Shown: positions 1-9,708, counted from the first letter of the stretch. The stretch is DNA of 64,000 bases from Aestuariibaculum marinum (GCF_014596975.1 NZ_JACVXD010000002.1:248001-312000); one strand, 5' to 3'. Translations and numbers: made by a program. Notes: a model not told the origin generated them from the sequence alone.

Positions 1-1
1 T

Positions 2-496
2 TGGAAATTTTTTATTGATTTTGTAAGTCAATTGAAAAATATGGATAACCTTGAGGTTGTTGTTGTTGGAGAAGGTGCCGAAAAGAACAAAGTGGTTTCA
101 GCGTTACAAGACTTTCAATTTATTAAGCATTATAATTTAGTGCCTTTTGAAGAATTACCTGTTTTGTTATCAAGTGCAGATGTGCATGTGTTATTTCAAA
201 AAACAGATGTTATTGATACCGTTATGCCCTCTAAACTATTGGGAATGATGGCTAGTGGTAAGCCTTCTATAGTTACAGGAAATATGAAAAGTGAGGTGGC
301 AACTGTCCTTGAAGAATCTAATGGGGGCTATTATTTTGAGGGTAATTCAGTAAAAGAAATAATAGATTGTGTTAAAATCTTGAGAGAAGATAAAAAATTA
401 AAGGAGACTTTAGGGGTAAATGCCAAAAAGTATGTTCAAGAAAAGTTTTCTCAACAGGAAGTTTTAAATAAGTTTGTAAAAGAATTAGTTAGATAG
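2..496 (+). CDS. Glycosyltransferase, group 1 family, C-terminal part (cut by window edge)
   Basis: The reading frame is open to the first base of the window, so the TTG/ATG codons near positions 32-41 are internal and the N-terminal half lies outside. The visible part looks like the C-terminal nucleotide-sugar-binding half of a GT-B glycosyltransferase (family 4/WbuB type): a VVVVGEGAEK strand-loop, then LPVLLSSADVHVLF, a VMPSKLLGMMASGKPSI stretch typical of the donor-binding helix, and a final helix rich in Lys and Glu. It probably transfers a sugar to a lipid-linked or polysaccharide intermediate at the cytoplasmic face of the inner membrane. It sits 9 bp before ugd in the same direction. 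Donor and acceptor cannot be told from the sequence. Confidence 0.85.
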   Translation, partial: WKFFIDFVSQLKNMDNLEVVVVGEGAEKNKVVSALQDFQFIKHYNLVPFEELPVLLSSADVHVLFQKTDVIDTVMPSKLLGMMASGKPSIVTGNMKSEVATVLEESNGGYYFEGNSVKEIIDCVKILREDKKLKETLGVNAKKYVQEKFSQQEVLNKFVKELVR

Positions 497-505
497 TCTT
501 AATAA

Positions 506-1906
506 ATGAAAATTAAAACCATTTGCTGCATCGGCGCAGGCTACGTAGGTGGCCCAACCATGGCTGTGATTGCTCAACAATGTTCACATATTAAAGTAAC
601 GGTTGTGGATCTTAACGCCTCTAGAATTGCTGCATGGAATGATGCCGATTTGAATAAATTACCGGTGTTTGAGCCAGGATTAGACAAAGTTGTTGGTGAA
701 GCTCGTGGAAGAAATTTGTTTTTTTCTACCGATGTGGACCAAGCCATTGACGAAGCCGATATGATTTTTATATCCGTGAACACACCAACTAAGACCTATG
801 GTAAAGGTAAAGGCATGGCAGCCGATTTAAAATATATTGAATTATGTGCACGTCAGATTGCATCGGTGTCAAAATCCAATAAAATTGTGGTTGAGAAATC
901 TACATTGCCGGTTCGTACAGCATCAGCCATAAAAAATATTTTAGATCATACAGGCAATGGGGTGGAGTTTCAAATACTATCAAATCCTGAATTTTTAGCA
1001 GAAGGAACAGCTATTGAAGATTTACTGTCTCCAGATCGTGTTTTAATAGGAGGTGATACTTCGGATAAAGGACAAGAGGCGATTCAAGCTTTAGTTGATG
1101 TATATGCCAATTGGGTGCCTAAGGAACGTATTTTAACAACCAATGTCTGGTCATCTGAACTTTCTAAATTAACAGCTAATGCCTTTTTAGCACAGCGGGT
1201 ATCATCCATAAATTCCATATCGGCGCTTTGTGAAAAAACGGGTGCCGATGTGAATGAAGTAGCCAAAGCTATTGGATTAGATTCCAGGATAGGTTCTAAG
1301 TTTTTAAAATCTTCTGTTGGCTTTGGAGGGTCTTGTTTTCAAAAGGATATCTTAAATCTTGTTTATATCGCTAAAACCTACGGCTTAAATGAAGTTGCTG
1401 ATTATTGGGAGCAGGTTATCATTATGAACGATTATCAAAAGAATCGTTTTTCAAACAATATTGTTTCTACGCTCTATAATACTGTTTCCGGAAAGAAAAT
1501 CACCTTTTTAGGTTGGGCGTTTAAAAAAGATACGAACGATACCCGTGAGTCTGCGGCGATTCAGGTGGCCGATAATCTATTAAACGAACAAGCGCATATT
1601 GAGGTGTACGATCCTAAGGTGAGCGAAGAACGTATGTATGCGGATTTGGATTATTTAAATACCAGAACTGAAGCAGAGAATAGAGCGTTATTAAAAGTGC
1701 TGAAAGATCCTTACCAAGCTTGTAAAGAGTCCCATGCTATTGCGGTATTAACCGAATGGGATGAATTTAAAACTTATGACTGGCAACGTATTTACAATAA
1801 TATGTTAAAGCCTGCTTTCGTTTTTGACGGTCGTGGTATTTTAGACACAAAAGCTTTGGAAAAAATCGGATTTGTGTGTTACTCCATCGGAAAAGGTTCT
1901 AAATAA
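506..1906 (+). CDS. ugd: UDP-glucose 6-dehydrogenase
   Basis: Oxidises UDP-glucose to UDP-glucuronate with two NAD+. At 466 aa it is the long form resembling animal UGDH rather than the shorter common bacterial one. Visible are the Rossmann loop GAGYVGG at residues 10-16, the STLPVRTA segment, the sugar-binding [11 protein letters not shown] segment, and the catalytic loop [10 protein letters not shown] with the nucleophile at Cys277. The C-terminal domain carries [15 protein letters not shown]. The gene is followed after 10 bp by the decarboxylase, so the pair should deliver UDP-xylose for the polysaccharide genes on both sides. Start ATG 506 gives the expected N-terminal Rossmann strand. 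Confidence 0.96.
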   Translation: MKIKTICCIGAGYVGGPTMAVIAQQCSHIKVTVVDLNASRIAAWNDADLNKLPVFEPGLDKVVGEARGRNLFFSTDVDQAIDEADMIFISVNTPTKTYGKGKGMAADLKYIELCARQIASVSKSNKIVVEKSTLPVRTASAIKNILDHTGNGVEFQILSNPEFLAEGTAIEDLLSPDRVLIGGDTSDKGQEAIQALVDVYANWVPKERILTTNVWSSELSKLTANAFLAQRVSSINSISALCEKTGADVNEVAKAIGLDSRIGSKFLKSSVGFGGSCFQKDILNLVYIAKTYGLNEVADYWEQVIIMNDYQKNRFSNNIVSTLYNTVSGKKITFLGWAFKKDTNDTRESAAIQVADNLLNEQAHIEVYDPKVSEERMYADLDYLNTRTEAENRALLKVLKDPYQACKESHAIAVLTEWDEFKTYDWQRIYNNMLKPAFVFDGRGILDTKALEKIGFVCYSIGKGSK

Positions 1907-1916
1907 AAAACTATCA

Positions 1917-2903
1917 ATGAAAAAGGTTCTAATAACAGGTGCTGCTGGATTTTTGGGTTCACATTTATGTGATCGTTTCATAAATGAAGGATATCATGTT
2001 ATAGGTATGGATAATTTCATTACCGGTGACAAAAAGAACCTTATTCATTTAATAAATCATCCGAATTTCAAGTTTATAGAGCACGATGTTACCGAGTTTA
2101 TTCAAATAGAAGGTGAATTAGATTATATCCTTCATTTTGCATCGCCTGCGAGTCCCATAGATTATCTAAAAATACCTATTCAAACACTGAAGGTAGGTTC
2201 TTTAGGAACGCATAATTTGTTAGGTTTAGCCAAAGCGAAAAATGCGAAAATATTAATTGCCTCAACGTCTGAGGTATACGGTGATCCGTTAGTGCATCCA
2301 CAGTCTGAGGATTATTATGGAAATGTAAATACCATAGGGCCAAGAGGTGTTTATGATGAGGCGAAACGTTTCCAAGAGTCTATAACTATGGCTTATCATC
2401 GTTTTCATGGATTAGAAACTCGCATAGTGCGTATTTTTAATACTTATGGACCAAGAATGCGATTGAATGATGGTCGTGTTATACCTGCATTTATGGGACA
2501 GGCCTTAAGAGGGGAAGACTTAACCGTTTTTGGTGATGGTTCGCAAACCCGATCGTTTTGCTATGTAGACGATCAGGTTGAAGGTATTTATCGATTATTA
2601 TTTAGTGACTATGCCTATCCGGTTAATATTGGAAATCCTCATGAAATTTCAATTAAAGATTTTGCTGAAGAAATCATTAAATTAACAAATACATCTCAGA
2701 AGGTTATTTATAAAGAGCTACCAATTGATGATCCATTACAACGACAACCAGATATAAGTTTAGCTAAAAAACTATTACATTGGGAGCCGAAAGTAACTCG
2801 AGAACAGGGTATGAAATGGACGTTTGATTATTTTAAAACTTTATCGGAAGAGGAGTTATTTAAAAGTGAACACAAAGATTTTAAACAACATATAAAAAAG
2901 TAA
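1917..2903 (+). CDS. uxs: UDP-glucuronate decarboxylase (UDP-xylose synthase)
   Basis: An extended short-chain dehydrogenase that converts UDP-glucuronate to UDP-xylose, using bound NAD+. With the ATG at 1917 the protein has 328 aa and begins directly with the Rossmann strand ([16 protein letters not shown]). A longer frame from 1872 would overlap ugd and add 15 unlikely residues. Key features: GAAGFLG at residues 8-14, [17 protein letters not shown], the STSEVYGDP strand with the catalytic Ser/Thr, and YDEAK with Tyr146 and Lys150. [19 protein letters not shown] is typical of UXS. It lies 10 bp after ugd, which makes its substrate, and 1 bp before the priming transferase. The family assignment is firm; activity on UDP-glucuronate is inferred from motifs and context. 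Confidence 0.93.
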   Translation: MKKVLITGAAGFLGSHLCDRFINEGYHVIGMDNFITGDKKNLIHLINHPNFKFIEHDVTEFIQIEGELDYILHFASPASPIDYLKIPIQTLKVGSLGTHNLLGLAKAKNAKILIASTSEVYGDPLVHPQSEDYYGNVNTIGPRGVYDEAKRFQESITMAYHRFHGLETRIVRIFNTYGPRMRLNDGRVIPAFMGQALRGEDLTVFGDGSQTRSFCYVDDQVEGIYRLLFSDYAYPVNIGNPHEISIKDFAEEIIKLTNTSQKVIYKELPIDDPLQRQPDISLAKKLLHWEPKVTREQGMKWTFDYFKTLSEEELFKSEHKDFKQHIKK

Positions 2904-2904
2904 A

Positions 2905-4260
2905 TTGAGTACAAACCAAAAAGGACGATTTTCTAAATTTATTAATCCTATATCTCGCTGTATTGATATAGGACTCATGGTAGGAGCTATTTTTTTGTTT
3001 CCTATAAATTTCAATCATGTTTATTTTTTTCTATTGTATTTGGTGATTTTTTGGGAAGCTATTGCGTTCTATAATCATTTTTATGAGGTACAAAGACATA
3101 CGCGTTTATTCCAAATCGTCGCTTTGTTGCTGAGACAATTTGTGTTACTCGCTTTTGCGTTGTATGCTTATATAGGTTTTTTTAAACAACCTAATATTAG
3201 TAGATTGGCTTTGGGTGAGTATTTGATTTCGGTGTTTCTTTTGGTGTCTTTTTTTAAAATTTTGACCTTTTTCCTGCTTAATAGGTATAGAGCAGTTTTA
3301 GGAGGGAATCTAAGAAATGTAATTGTTCTTGGAAATACCGAAAAAGCAAGACAATTAATCAAAATTTTTAACACCAAACTTCATTTAGGTTATAAGTTTA
3401 AGAAGCAGTTTACAGTAAAAGATGATGAATTTTCCTTAAAAAAATGTTTCGATTATATTATTGAAAATGAAATAAATGAGATATATTTTTCAGTAGCTGC
3501 TTTATCAAATAAGCAGATTAATAAACTTATTGATTTTGCCGATAATAATTTGAAAGAATTAAAATTTATACCAGATAATAAGGATATTTATTCAAGAAAA
3601 TTGAAATATGAATATTACGACTATATACCTATACTCTCTATGAGAGATATACCAATTCAGGAGCCGGTTAATAAGTTCGCAAAACGAGCTTTCGATATTA
3701 TTTTTTCATCGTGTGTTATTATTTTCTTATTATCTTGGTTAACCCCAATTTTAGCAATAATTATAAGATTAGAATCAAAGGGGCCAATATTTTTTAAACA
3801 GTCCAGAAATGGGTTCAATTATAAAGAATTCGACTGCTATAAATTTCGTTCTATGACACCTAACGATGATGCCAACGAGCAACAAGCAACTAAAGGCGAT
3901 ATGCGAATTACTAAGGTTGGAGCGTTTATTCGAAAAACAAGCATAGATGAATTACCTCAGTTTTTTAATGTGCTTTTTGGAGACATGTCTGTGGTCGGTC
4001 CAAGACCGCATATGGTAAAACATACCAACATGTATGCAGAAAGAATCGATAAGTTTATGGTACGTCACTTTGTAAAACCTGGTATAACGGGTTTAGCACA
4101 AACCAGTGGCTTTAGGGGTGAAATAGAAACCGATAAAGATATTGTTAACCGTGTTAAATACGATATATTCTATATAGAAAACTGGTCGCTGTTATTAGAC
4201 CTAAAAATTGTGATACAAACGTTTTTAAACGCTGTTAAAGGTGAAGAAAAAGCATACTAA
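2905..4260 (+). CDS. Polyprenyl-phosphate hexose-1-phosphate transferase (WbaP/WcaJ type)
   Basis: Probably starts exopolysaccharide or O-antigen repeat synthesis by moving a sugar-1-phosphate from a nucleotide sugar to undecaprenyl phosphate at the inner membrane. The N-terminal third (to about residue 125) has several hydrophobic segments, then a CoA-binding-like soluble region containing NVIVLGNTEKARQLI. A further membrane helix near residues 260-285 leads into the catalytic Bac_transf domain with FKQSRNGFNYKEFDCYKFRSM-type, RKTSIDELPQFFNVLFGDMS and VGPRPH motifs and KPGITGLAQ. The 451 aa length is usual for the family. The start is TTG, 1 bp after the uxs stop. Its stop overlaps the next ATG by one base, which indicates translational coupling. 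The sugar transferred is unknown. Confidence 0.93.
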   Translation: MSTNQKGRFSKFINPISRCIDIGLMVGAIFLFPINFNHVYFFLLYLVIFWEAIAFYNHFYEVQRHTRLFQIVALLLRQFVLLAFALYAYIGFFKQPNISRLALGEYLISVFLLVSFFKILTFFLLNRYRAVLGGNLRNVIVLGNTEKARQLIKIFNTKLHLGYKFKKQFTVKDDEFSLKKCFDYIIENEINEIYFSVAALSNKQINKLIDFADNNLKELKFIPDNKDIYSRKLKYEYYDYIPILSMRDIPIQEPVNKFAKRAFDIIFSSCVIIFLLSWLTPILAIIIRLESKGPIFFKQSRNGFNYKEFDCYKFRSMTPNDDANEQQATKGDMRITKVGAFIRKTSIDELPQFFNVLFGDMSVVGPRPHMVKHTNMYAERIDKFMVRHFVKPGITGLAQTSGFRGEIETDKDIVNRVKYDIFYIENWSLLLDLKIVIQTFLNAVKGEEKAY

Positions 4261-5012
4261 TGGAAGGTTTAGTTTCAATAATAACACCTTCTTATAATTC
4301 GGCTAAATATATTACTGAAACTATTGAATCTGTTCAAAAGCAAACCTACCAAAATTGGGAATGGATTATTGTTGATGATAGTTCTTTGGATCATACAGTT
4401 GACATTATTAAAGAATACATTGCTGAAGATTCAAGAATAAAACTTATTGAGTTAGAGACAAACTCAGGACCGGCCGTTGCCAGAAATAATGGCATAGAAC
4501 AAATTAAAGGTCAGTACATGACCTTTTTGGATGCCGATGATATATGGTTTCCAGATTTTCTTGAAAACAGCATCAAGACGATTCATAGTACTAAAATTCC
4601 GTTTGTATTTTCATCTTACAAAAGATCGGATGAAGATTTAAATTTTATTTATTCTGATTTTATTGTTCCCGAAAAGGTAACCTATACCGATATATTAAAA
4701 TCCAATTCCATAAGTTGTTTAACGGCATTTTTGGATATTAGTATTTTAGGGAAAAAGTATATGCCTGAAATAAAAAAAAGACAGGATATGGGTTTGTGGC
4801 TTCAGTATTTAAAGGATATTCCATATGCCTGCGGGATTCAAGAGCCTAAGGCTATTTATAGAATTCGGAAACATTCGCTTTCCAGAAATAAAAAAGGATT
4901 AATTAAATATCAGTGGGAATTTTATAGAGAAGTTGAAAATTTAAGTGTATTAAGCTCTGCATATTATATGTTTCAATGGATGTACAGAGGTTTTTTAAAA
5001 TACAATAATTAA
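4260..5012 (+). CDS. Glycosyltransferase family 2
   Basis: A GT-A fold inverting glycosyltransferase, 250 aa. The N-terminal half has TPSYNSAKYI, the nucleotide-binding VDDSSLDHT segment, and the metal-binding LDADDIW motif near residue 90. The C-terminal part (IKKRQDMGLWLQYL and later) matches the acceptor-side region of small cell-wall glycosyltransferases. It overlaps the preceding priming transferase by one base (TAATG) and is the last plus-strand gene of the polysaccharide cluster. It ends tail to tail, with a 4-bp overlap, against the CapK-like gene. It probably adds a sugar to the lipid-linked intermediate in the cytoplasm. Donor and linkage cannot be read from the sequence. Confidence 0.92.
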   Translation: MEGLVSIITPSYNSAKYITETIESVQKQTYQNWEWIIVDDSSLDHTVDIIKEYIAEDSRIKLIELETNSGPAVARNNGIEQIKGQYMTFLDADDIWFPDFLENSIKTIHSTKIPFVFSSYKRSDEDLNFIYSDFIVPEKVTYTDILKSNSISCLTAFLDISILGKKYMPEIKKRQDMGLWLQYLKDIPYACGIQEPKAIYRIRKHSLSRNKKGLIKYQWEFYREVENLSVLSSAYYMFQWMYRGFLKYNN

Positions 5013-6316
5013 ATTAAAGACTTAAATTGGTTTAATTTGCCGCTTTTTTCGCGACTTAAGCGTTCTTTCCTTTCAAATTGAACTGTTAGTCCAGATTCCA
5101 GATACGTTTCAATAGCAGTTTTAATATTTGTTTTGTCTTTTTCTGAAAGAGCAATATCGCTAACATAACTAATTTTAAAGGTATTTATCTTAGTTTGTTC
5201 AATAATGAATTCTTTTACATTGCCTGAATCTTCAATCACGGTTTTAGTCACATAATAGAAGGTTAAGCCTGCTGCCGTTTTTCCGCTTGGCAGCTTGACA
5301 ATATCGTTGGTGCGGCCGGTTAAATGTTTAAGTATTGGGGTTTTCAAGGTGCTGGATTCTGCTAAAGTTCCTATATCGCCTAAGTCGTAACGAATAAAGG
5401 GGAGCGCTTTATTGTAGAGAGATGTAACAACTATGCGACCCTCTTTGCCGTAGGGTAGCGCTTGGTTGTTTTTATCTAAAATCTCAACAAACAAATCGTC
5501 ACTATTTACAATCCATTGGTTGCTTGGGTTTTCAAAAGCGATTATTCCTAATTCTGCAGCACCGTATTCATTGACAATAGGAATGCCACACTGCGTTTCT
5601 AAAAGTGTTCGATCATCTTCAAATAGCATTTCCGAAGTCACAATACACAATTTTAATGTCGGACAAATATCTTTTAAAACAAGATGTTTCTTTTGAATAA
5701 ACTTTGCGAATTGAACAATAGAACTGGTATAGCCGTTTATGTAGTCGAATTTTGTTGCTTTAAATTTATCAAGGGTTTTTTCAAATTCAGAATCACTTAA
5801 ATTGAAAACCGAGAATCTGTACCTGTTCCCTAGAGTATCTTTGAAACGTTCTTTGTAATAGCTTTTTTTGTCTAGAGGAATACCATAAAATCGCGCTTGT
5901 TTCGATGTGTTTAAATCAATATTATACCAGCCATAGCGATCAAAAATGCCAGACCATGTTAAAGCATGAGAAAAGGTGTCTTTTGCAAAAATAAAGGGAT
6001 CACCAGAAGAACCAGATGTTTTATTTACAAATGTGTTTTTTTTAGAAAATTCTTCTGAAATCCGATTTGAAAGCGGTTGTTGTAAATCTCGTTTGGTCAT
6101 GACCGGAATACTATTCCAATCGTTTGGGTTGGCATCTTTAGCAAACATTTTGTAAAACGGGTTATGTTTTAAATGGTAGGCAACAATAGTCTGTTTTTGT
6201 ATGTTTAAATATTCCGCGTAATGTTCCTCACTAATATTTTGAATAGATTTCAAAAGGGTATTGGTTTCCTTAACAGGAAAGCCTTTTAAAGCTAACGATA
6301 GATTAAATAAATTCAA
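5009..6316 (-). CDS. PaaK/CapK-like adenylate-forming enzyme
   Basis: A 435-aa member of the ANL superfamily, phenylacetate-CoA ligase/CapK branch. It has the phosphate-binding loop SGSSGDP at residues 101-107, NEYGAAELG in the usual adenine-site position, and RYDLGDIG plus LTGRTNDIVKLPSGK near the hinge to the C-terminal domain. CapK-like members often sit in capsule and O-antigen clusters. Here it lies directly after one, on the opposite strand and overlapping the last glycosyltransferase by 4 bp. I infer a role in modifying the polysaccharide, for example by acyl or amino-acyl activation, but a catabolic CoA ligase cannot be excluded. No partner gene is next to it. Confidence 0.8.
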   Translation of the reverse strand: MNLFNLSLALKGFPVKETNTLLKSIQNISEEHYAEYLNIQKQTIVAYHLKHNPFYKMFAKDANPNDWNSIPVMTKRDLQQPLSNRISEEFSKKNTFVNKTSGSSGDPFIFAKDTFSHALTWSGIFDRYGWYNIDLNTSKQARFYGIPLDKKSYYKERFKDTLGNRYRFSVFNLSDSEFEKTLDKFKATKFDYINGYTSSIVQFAKFIQKKHLVLKDICPTLKLCIVTSEMLFEDDRTLLETQCGIPIVNEYGAAELGIIAFENPSNQWIVNSDDLFVEILDKNNQALPYGKEGRIVVTSLYNKALPFIRYDLGDIGTLAESSTLKTPILKHLTGRTNDIVKLPSGKTAAGLTFYYVTKTVIEDSGNVKEFIIEQTKINTFKISYVSDIALSEKDKTNIKTAIETYLESGLTVQFERKERLSREKSGKLNQFKSLI

Positions 6317-6376
6317 CAGGACACATTATTTTTGTAAAGTAAATAAAAAAAAGTCGTGAATTCGAGGCATTAATTT

Positions 6377-6384
6377 TATTTTTG
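6377..6384 (+). promoter_or_regulatory. Probable -7 box of the purD promoter
   Basis: TATTTTTG fits the Bacteroidota -7 consensus TAnnTTTG. It lies 89 bp before the purD ATG, so the mRNA would carry a leader of about 80 nt. No exact TTG is seen at the matching -33 position. Confidence 0.45.
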
Positions 6385-6472
6385 CACTCATAAAAATTAC
6401 GTTTAGTGCTTAGCATTAAATAACAATAAATTGAAATCCCTGAGAAAGGGGAAATCTAAAAACATCTAAACA

Positions 6473-7744
6473 ATGAATATATTAGTTCTTGGTTCAGGAG
6501 GAAGAGAACACGCTTTCGCTTGGAAAATTGCACAAAGCCCGTTATGTAATGAATTATATGTAGCGCCTGGAAATTCAGGTACTGCTAATGTGGCGACCAA
6601 TGTAAATATTGGCGTAACCGATTTTGAAGCCATTAAAGAATTAGTATTAGACAAGAAGATCGATATGGTTGTTGTTGGGCCAGAAGATCCTTTAGTACAA
6701 GGGGTTCATGACTTCTTTTTAAATGATGATGCTCTTAAGCATATTTCAGTTATAGGCCCACAAAAAGAGGCTGCTGAATTAGAAGGTAGTAAAGAGTTCG
6801 CTAAAGAATTTTTATACCGTCATAACATTCCAACGGCTGCTTATGAAAGTTTTACTGCTGAAACAGTTGAGAAAGGTTATGCTTTTTTAGAAACGCTTAA
6901 TGCGCCGTATGTGCTTAAAGCAGACGGTTTAGCTGCCGGAAAAGGTGTTGTTATTTTAAATGACTTAGACGAAGCTAAAGCCGAATTAAAAAGCATGTTA
7001 GTCGATGCTAAATTTGGTCAGGCGAGTACTAAAGTGGTCATTGAAGAGTTTTTAGATGGTATCGAGTTAAGTTGTTTTGTATTAACCGATGGTGAAAACT
7101 ATAAAATCTTACCAACAGCTAAAGATTACAAACGAATTGGTGAAGGCGATACCGGATTAAATACAGGTGGTATGGGAGCTGTTTCTCCAGTGCCTTTTGC
7201 AACCGAAGAATTCTTAACTAAAATTGAAGACCGTATTGTTAAACCAACTATAGAAGGGTTTAAGAAAGATAAATTACCTTACGTAGGATTCGTATTCATA
7301 GGATTAATCAAAGTAGGAGACGACCCTAAAGTAATTGAATACAACGTGCGTATGGGCGATCCAGAAACAGAAGTGGTATTACCAAGATTGAAGAATGATT
7401 TCGTTGAAGTGTTACAAGCAATGGCAAATGGAACACTTAATAAGATTGACATCGAGATTGACGAACGTGCAGCGACAACCATCATGATGGTATCTGGAGG
7501 TTACCCTGAAGCTTATGAAAAAGGCAAAGAGATTACAGGTTTAGATGACATTGAAGAGTCTATTCCATTCCACGCAGGAGCGCAATTAAAAGAAGGTAAA
7601 GTTGTGACTTCTGGAGGGCGCGTTATTGCAATTACCTCTTATGGAGAAACGTACCAAGAGGCCATAAAAAAATCTTACCAAAGTATAGATAAACTAAACT
7701 TTGATAAGATGTATTATCGTAAAGATATAGGATTCGATTTATAA
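6473..7744 (+). CDS. purD: Phosphoribosylamine-glycine ligase
   Basis: Second step of de novo purine synthesis: joins glycine to 5-phosphoribosylamine with ATP. The 423 aa length is normal. It begins with the N-domain loop LGSGGREHA (residues 6-14), continues with VVVGPEDPL and GSKEFAKEF, and has ATP-grasp signatures VLKADGLAAGKGVV, GDTGLNTGGMGAVSP and EYNVRMGDPETEVVLPRL. The C-terminal domain (VVTSGGRVIAITSYGETYQEA) is complete. It is a single gene here rather than part of a pur operon. It ends 6 bp inside the convergent small membrane-protein gene. The start is supported by family N-termini and by the promoter about 90 bp upstream. Confidence 0.98.
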   Translation: MNILVLGSGGREHAFAWKIAQSPLCNELYVAPGNSGTANVATNVNIGVTDFEAIKELVLDKKIDMVVVGPEDPLVQGVHDFFLNDDALKHISVIGPQKEAAELEGSKEFAKEFLYRHNIPTAAYESFTAETVEKGYAFLETLNAPYVLKADGLAAGKGVVILNDLDEAKAELKSMLVDAKFGQASTKVVIEEFLDGIELSCFVLTDGENYKILPTAKDYKRIGEGDTGLNTGGMGAVSPVPFATEEFLTKIEDRIVKPTIEGFKKDKLPYVGFVFIGLIKVGDDPKVIEYNVRMGDPETEVVLPRLKNDFVEVLQAMANGTLNKIDIEIDERAATTIMMVSGGYPEAYEKGKEITGLDDIEESIPFHAGAQLKEGKVVTSGGRVIAITSYGETYQEAIKKSYQSIDKLNFDKMYYRKDIGFDL

Positions 7745-7966
7745 AAACGAGTGCGAAGAAACAGTTTTGTCTTCTTCGTTGTTGTCGTTAAACTTTTTAA
7801 GTTGTAACATCCAGTAAACCAAAGCTACTAGACAGATAACAACAAAAATCCAAGAAATGATGCTTGCTGCGAACCAGTTTTCAAGTTCTAAAGCACGTAA
7901 AGCATCTAAAGGTTTAAAAAGAACATTAACGAATAAATCCTGTATCGCGTAAAAAAAGTCTTTCAT
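7739..7966 (-). CDS. Small membrane protein, flavobacterial family (I believe DUF6341)
   Basis: A 75-aa protein of unknown function with one clear hydrophobic segment, about residues 33-55 (ASIISWIFVVICLVALVYWML), an amphipathic N-terminus and a charged Asn/Glu/Asp-rich C-terminus. I recognise the sequence type from other Flavobacteriia, where it accompanies purD, the polytopic protein encoded next door and upp. The DUF number is from memory. It overlaps the end of purD by 6 bp in convergent orientation and is transcribed divergently from the next gene. No catalytic residues stand out. Confidence 0.75.
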   Translation of the reverse strand: MKDFFYAIQDLFVNVLFKPLDALRALELENWFAASIISWIFVVICLVALVYWMLQLKKFNDNNEEDKTVSSHSFL

Positions 7967-8072
7967 GAGTGTGTTATATTATTTTTTTAAGGCTCATGTC
8001 ACGTTCAATATTTAAAATTTCAAAAGAGAAATAAATAAATATATCAGTTTCATAGTTAGTATATTTACGTAG

Positions 8073-8080
8073 CAAAAATA
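8073..8080 (-). promoter_or_regulatory. Possible -7 box for the small membrane protein gene
   Basis: On the minus strand this reads TATTTTTG, a match to TAnnTTTG, about 107 bp before the ATG at 7966. It lies within the divergent 126-bp region shared with the polytopic membrane protein gene. Confidence 0.35.
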
Positions 8081-8092
8081 CAAAAACGGTTA

Positions 8093-9016
8093 ATGATAGC
8101 AAGTCTTTTTAGTAAATCTAAGCCAATAAATTTTGTCGTAGTACTTTTTATTACGCTTTTAGCTTTTACTATGGCTAGAATTCCGTTGGTAAATCAACCG
8201 ATAACCATTGCTTTTATTTTTAAGCAGTTATCGGTTTTTTTATTATGTTGCTTGACCATTTTGGTAGTAAATTTTATTATTTCAAAGAATAATTTAACCA
8301 AGAAGAATAACTACGATGTGTTGTTGTATAGCGTGTTTTTACTCACGTTTGTTCAAACTACAGGAGATATAAATATTCTATTTGCTAACTTCTTTTTCTT
8401 ACTTGGGTTACGACGGATTATGAGTTTGAGAACTGAAAAAAACGTCAAAAAAAAATTGTTTGATGCTGCGTTTTGGATTGCCATAGCGTCACTGTTTTAC
8501 TTTTGGGCGATTCTTTTTTTCGTACTTATTATAGTTAGTCTTTTGTTGTATTCTGACAATCATTTACGTCATTGGATTATACCATATACAGGTGTAGCTT
8601 CTGTATTTATATTATCGGTTTGTACCTCAATTATTGTAACAGGAGATTATTTTAAGTTACTGCATATTAATCCAACTATTGGCGCTGATTTTACATCGTA
8701 TAATTCATTAAAGTATTTGGTTGGGATTACCATGCTACTATCCTTCGGAATCTGGGCTTCAATATTTTATTTGAAGAATTTAAAAAGTAAAAAGAAATCG
8801 TTTAGAGCATCGTTTCAAATTGTTATTATTGCGTTTCTGGTTGCGGCTTTAGTAATTGCTATGGCGCCTAATAAAACAGGAAGCGAATTCTTATTTGCTT
8901 TTGCACCATTGGCTATAATTATTACCAATTATTTGGAAACCATTGAGGAAAACTGGTTTAAAGAAGTCTTTTTGTCAATCTTGGTAGTAGTTCCTTTTAT
9001 TCTGTTATTGTTGTAA
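8093..9016 (+). CDS. Polytopic membrane protein, flavobacterial family (I believe DUF6427)
   Basis: 307 aa of unknown function with about eight to ten hydrophobic segments over its whole length (for example FVVVLFITLLAFTMA near residues 14-28, and FLSILVVVPFILLLL at the end). No charged active-site pattern is visible. In Flavobacteriia this family is found beside purD and upp, as here. That steady company suggests a link to nucleotide metabolism or transport, but this is inference only. The DUF number is from memory. The last 12 bp overlap the convergent upp gene. A near-consensus -7 box (TATATTTA) lies at 8060-8067. Confidence 0.78.
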   Translation: MIASLFSKSKPINFVVVLFITLLAFTMARIPLVNQPITIAFIFKQLSVFLLCCLTILVVNFIISKNNLTKKNNYDVLLYSVFLLTFVQTTGDINILFANFFFLLGLRRIMSLRTEKNVKKKLFDAAFWIAIASLFYFWAILFFVLIIVSLLLYSDNHLRHWIIPYTGVASVFILSVCTSIIVTGDYFKLLHINPTIGADFTSYNSLKYLVGITMLLSFGIWASIFYLKNLKSKKKSFRASFQIVIIAFLVAALVIAMAPNKTGSEFLFAFAPLAIIITNYLETIEENWFKEVFLSILVVVPFILLLL

Positions 9017-9664
9017 TTTTTGTCCGAATGCTAAGTCGCCAGCATCACCCAATCCAGGAACGATATAGCTGTTTTTGTCTAACTTTTTGTCAATGGTTGC
9101 GATCCATAAATGAGCATTGGCATCAAAATGTTTGTTTACTAACTCTACGCCTTCTGGCGCGCCAATTAAACTTACTAGATGTACTTCTTTTGCTGTTCCA
9201 AAGGGCTTTAAAGCTTCGTAGGTTGCAATCATAGATTGGCCAGTGGCTAGCATAGGGTCCGCGAGAATTAGAGTTTTTCCTTCTAAACTAGGGCAGGCTA
9301 AATATTCAACAATAATCTCAAAACTTTCAGGGTTGTGTTTGTGATGTCTGTAAGCTGAAATAAAGGCATTTTCGGCTTTGTCAAAATAATTTAATAAGCC
9401 GTTATGCAAAGGCACGCCGGCCCTTAAAATCGAACATAACACAATGTTGTTGTCAATTAAATTCATATTACAGGCGCCTAAGGGCGTGGTGATTTCTGAG
9501 GTTGAATAGCTTAATGTTTTACTCATTTCGTAGCCTAAAATTTCACCAATCCGTTCAATATTTCTTCTAAAACGCATACTGTCCTTTTGAATGTTTACAT
9601 CACGCATTTCTGCAATAAAGCTATTCAGTATAGAATTTTCAGTTGAGATATTGTGAATTTTCAT
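9005..9664 (-). CDS. upp: Uracil phosphoribosyltransferase
   Basis: Pyrimidine salvage: uracil plus PRPP to UMP, in the cytoplasm. From the ATG at 9664 the protein has 219 aa; an upstream in-frame TTG at 9688 would add eight residues and is less likely. Visible motifs are LCSILRAGVPLHNGLL, the PRPP-binding segment ILADPMLATGQSM, and the C-terminal GLGDAGDLAFG that binds uracil. Length and order are as in the family. It converges on the polytopic membrane protein gene with a 12-bp overlap, so the two transcripts are antisense at their ends. Confidence 0.97.
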   Translation of the reverse strand: MKIHNISTENSILNSFIAEMRDVNIQKDSMRFRRNIERIGEILGYEMSKTLSYSTSEITTPLGACNMNLIDNNIVLCSILRAGVPLHNGLLNYFDKAENAFISAYRHHKHNPESFEIIVEYLACPSLEGKTLILADPMLATGQSMIATYEALKPFGTAKEVHLVSLIGAPEGVELVNKHFDANAHLWIATIDKKLDKNSYIVPGLGDAGDLAFGQKLQQ

Positions 9665-9708
9665 GCCTTCTATTTTAGAATTGAACAATAAAGTTAATTA
9701 ATTAGACT

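Noticed and set aside
1872..1916. Upstream start of uxs overlapping ugd
   Set aside because: Adds 15 residues before a standard Rossmann start; the ATG at 1917 gives the family N-terminus.
6447..6462. CCCTGAGAAAGGGG in the purD leader, like the CTGAGA core of a TPP riboswitch
   Set aside because: Only this short motif matches; the other conserved THI-box helices are missing, and the stem could form by chance. purD is not a thiamine gene.
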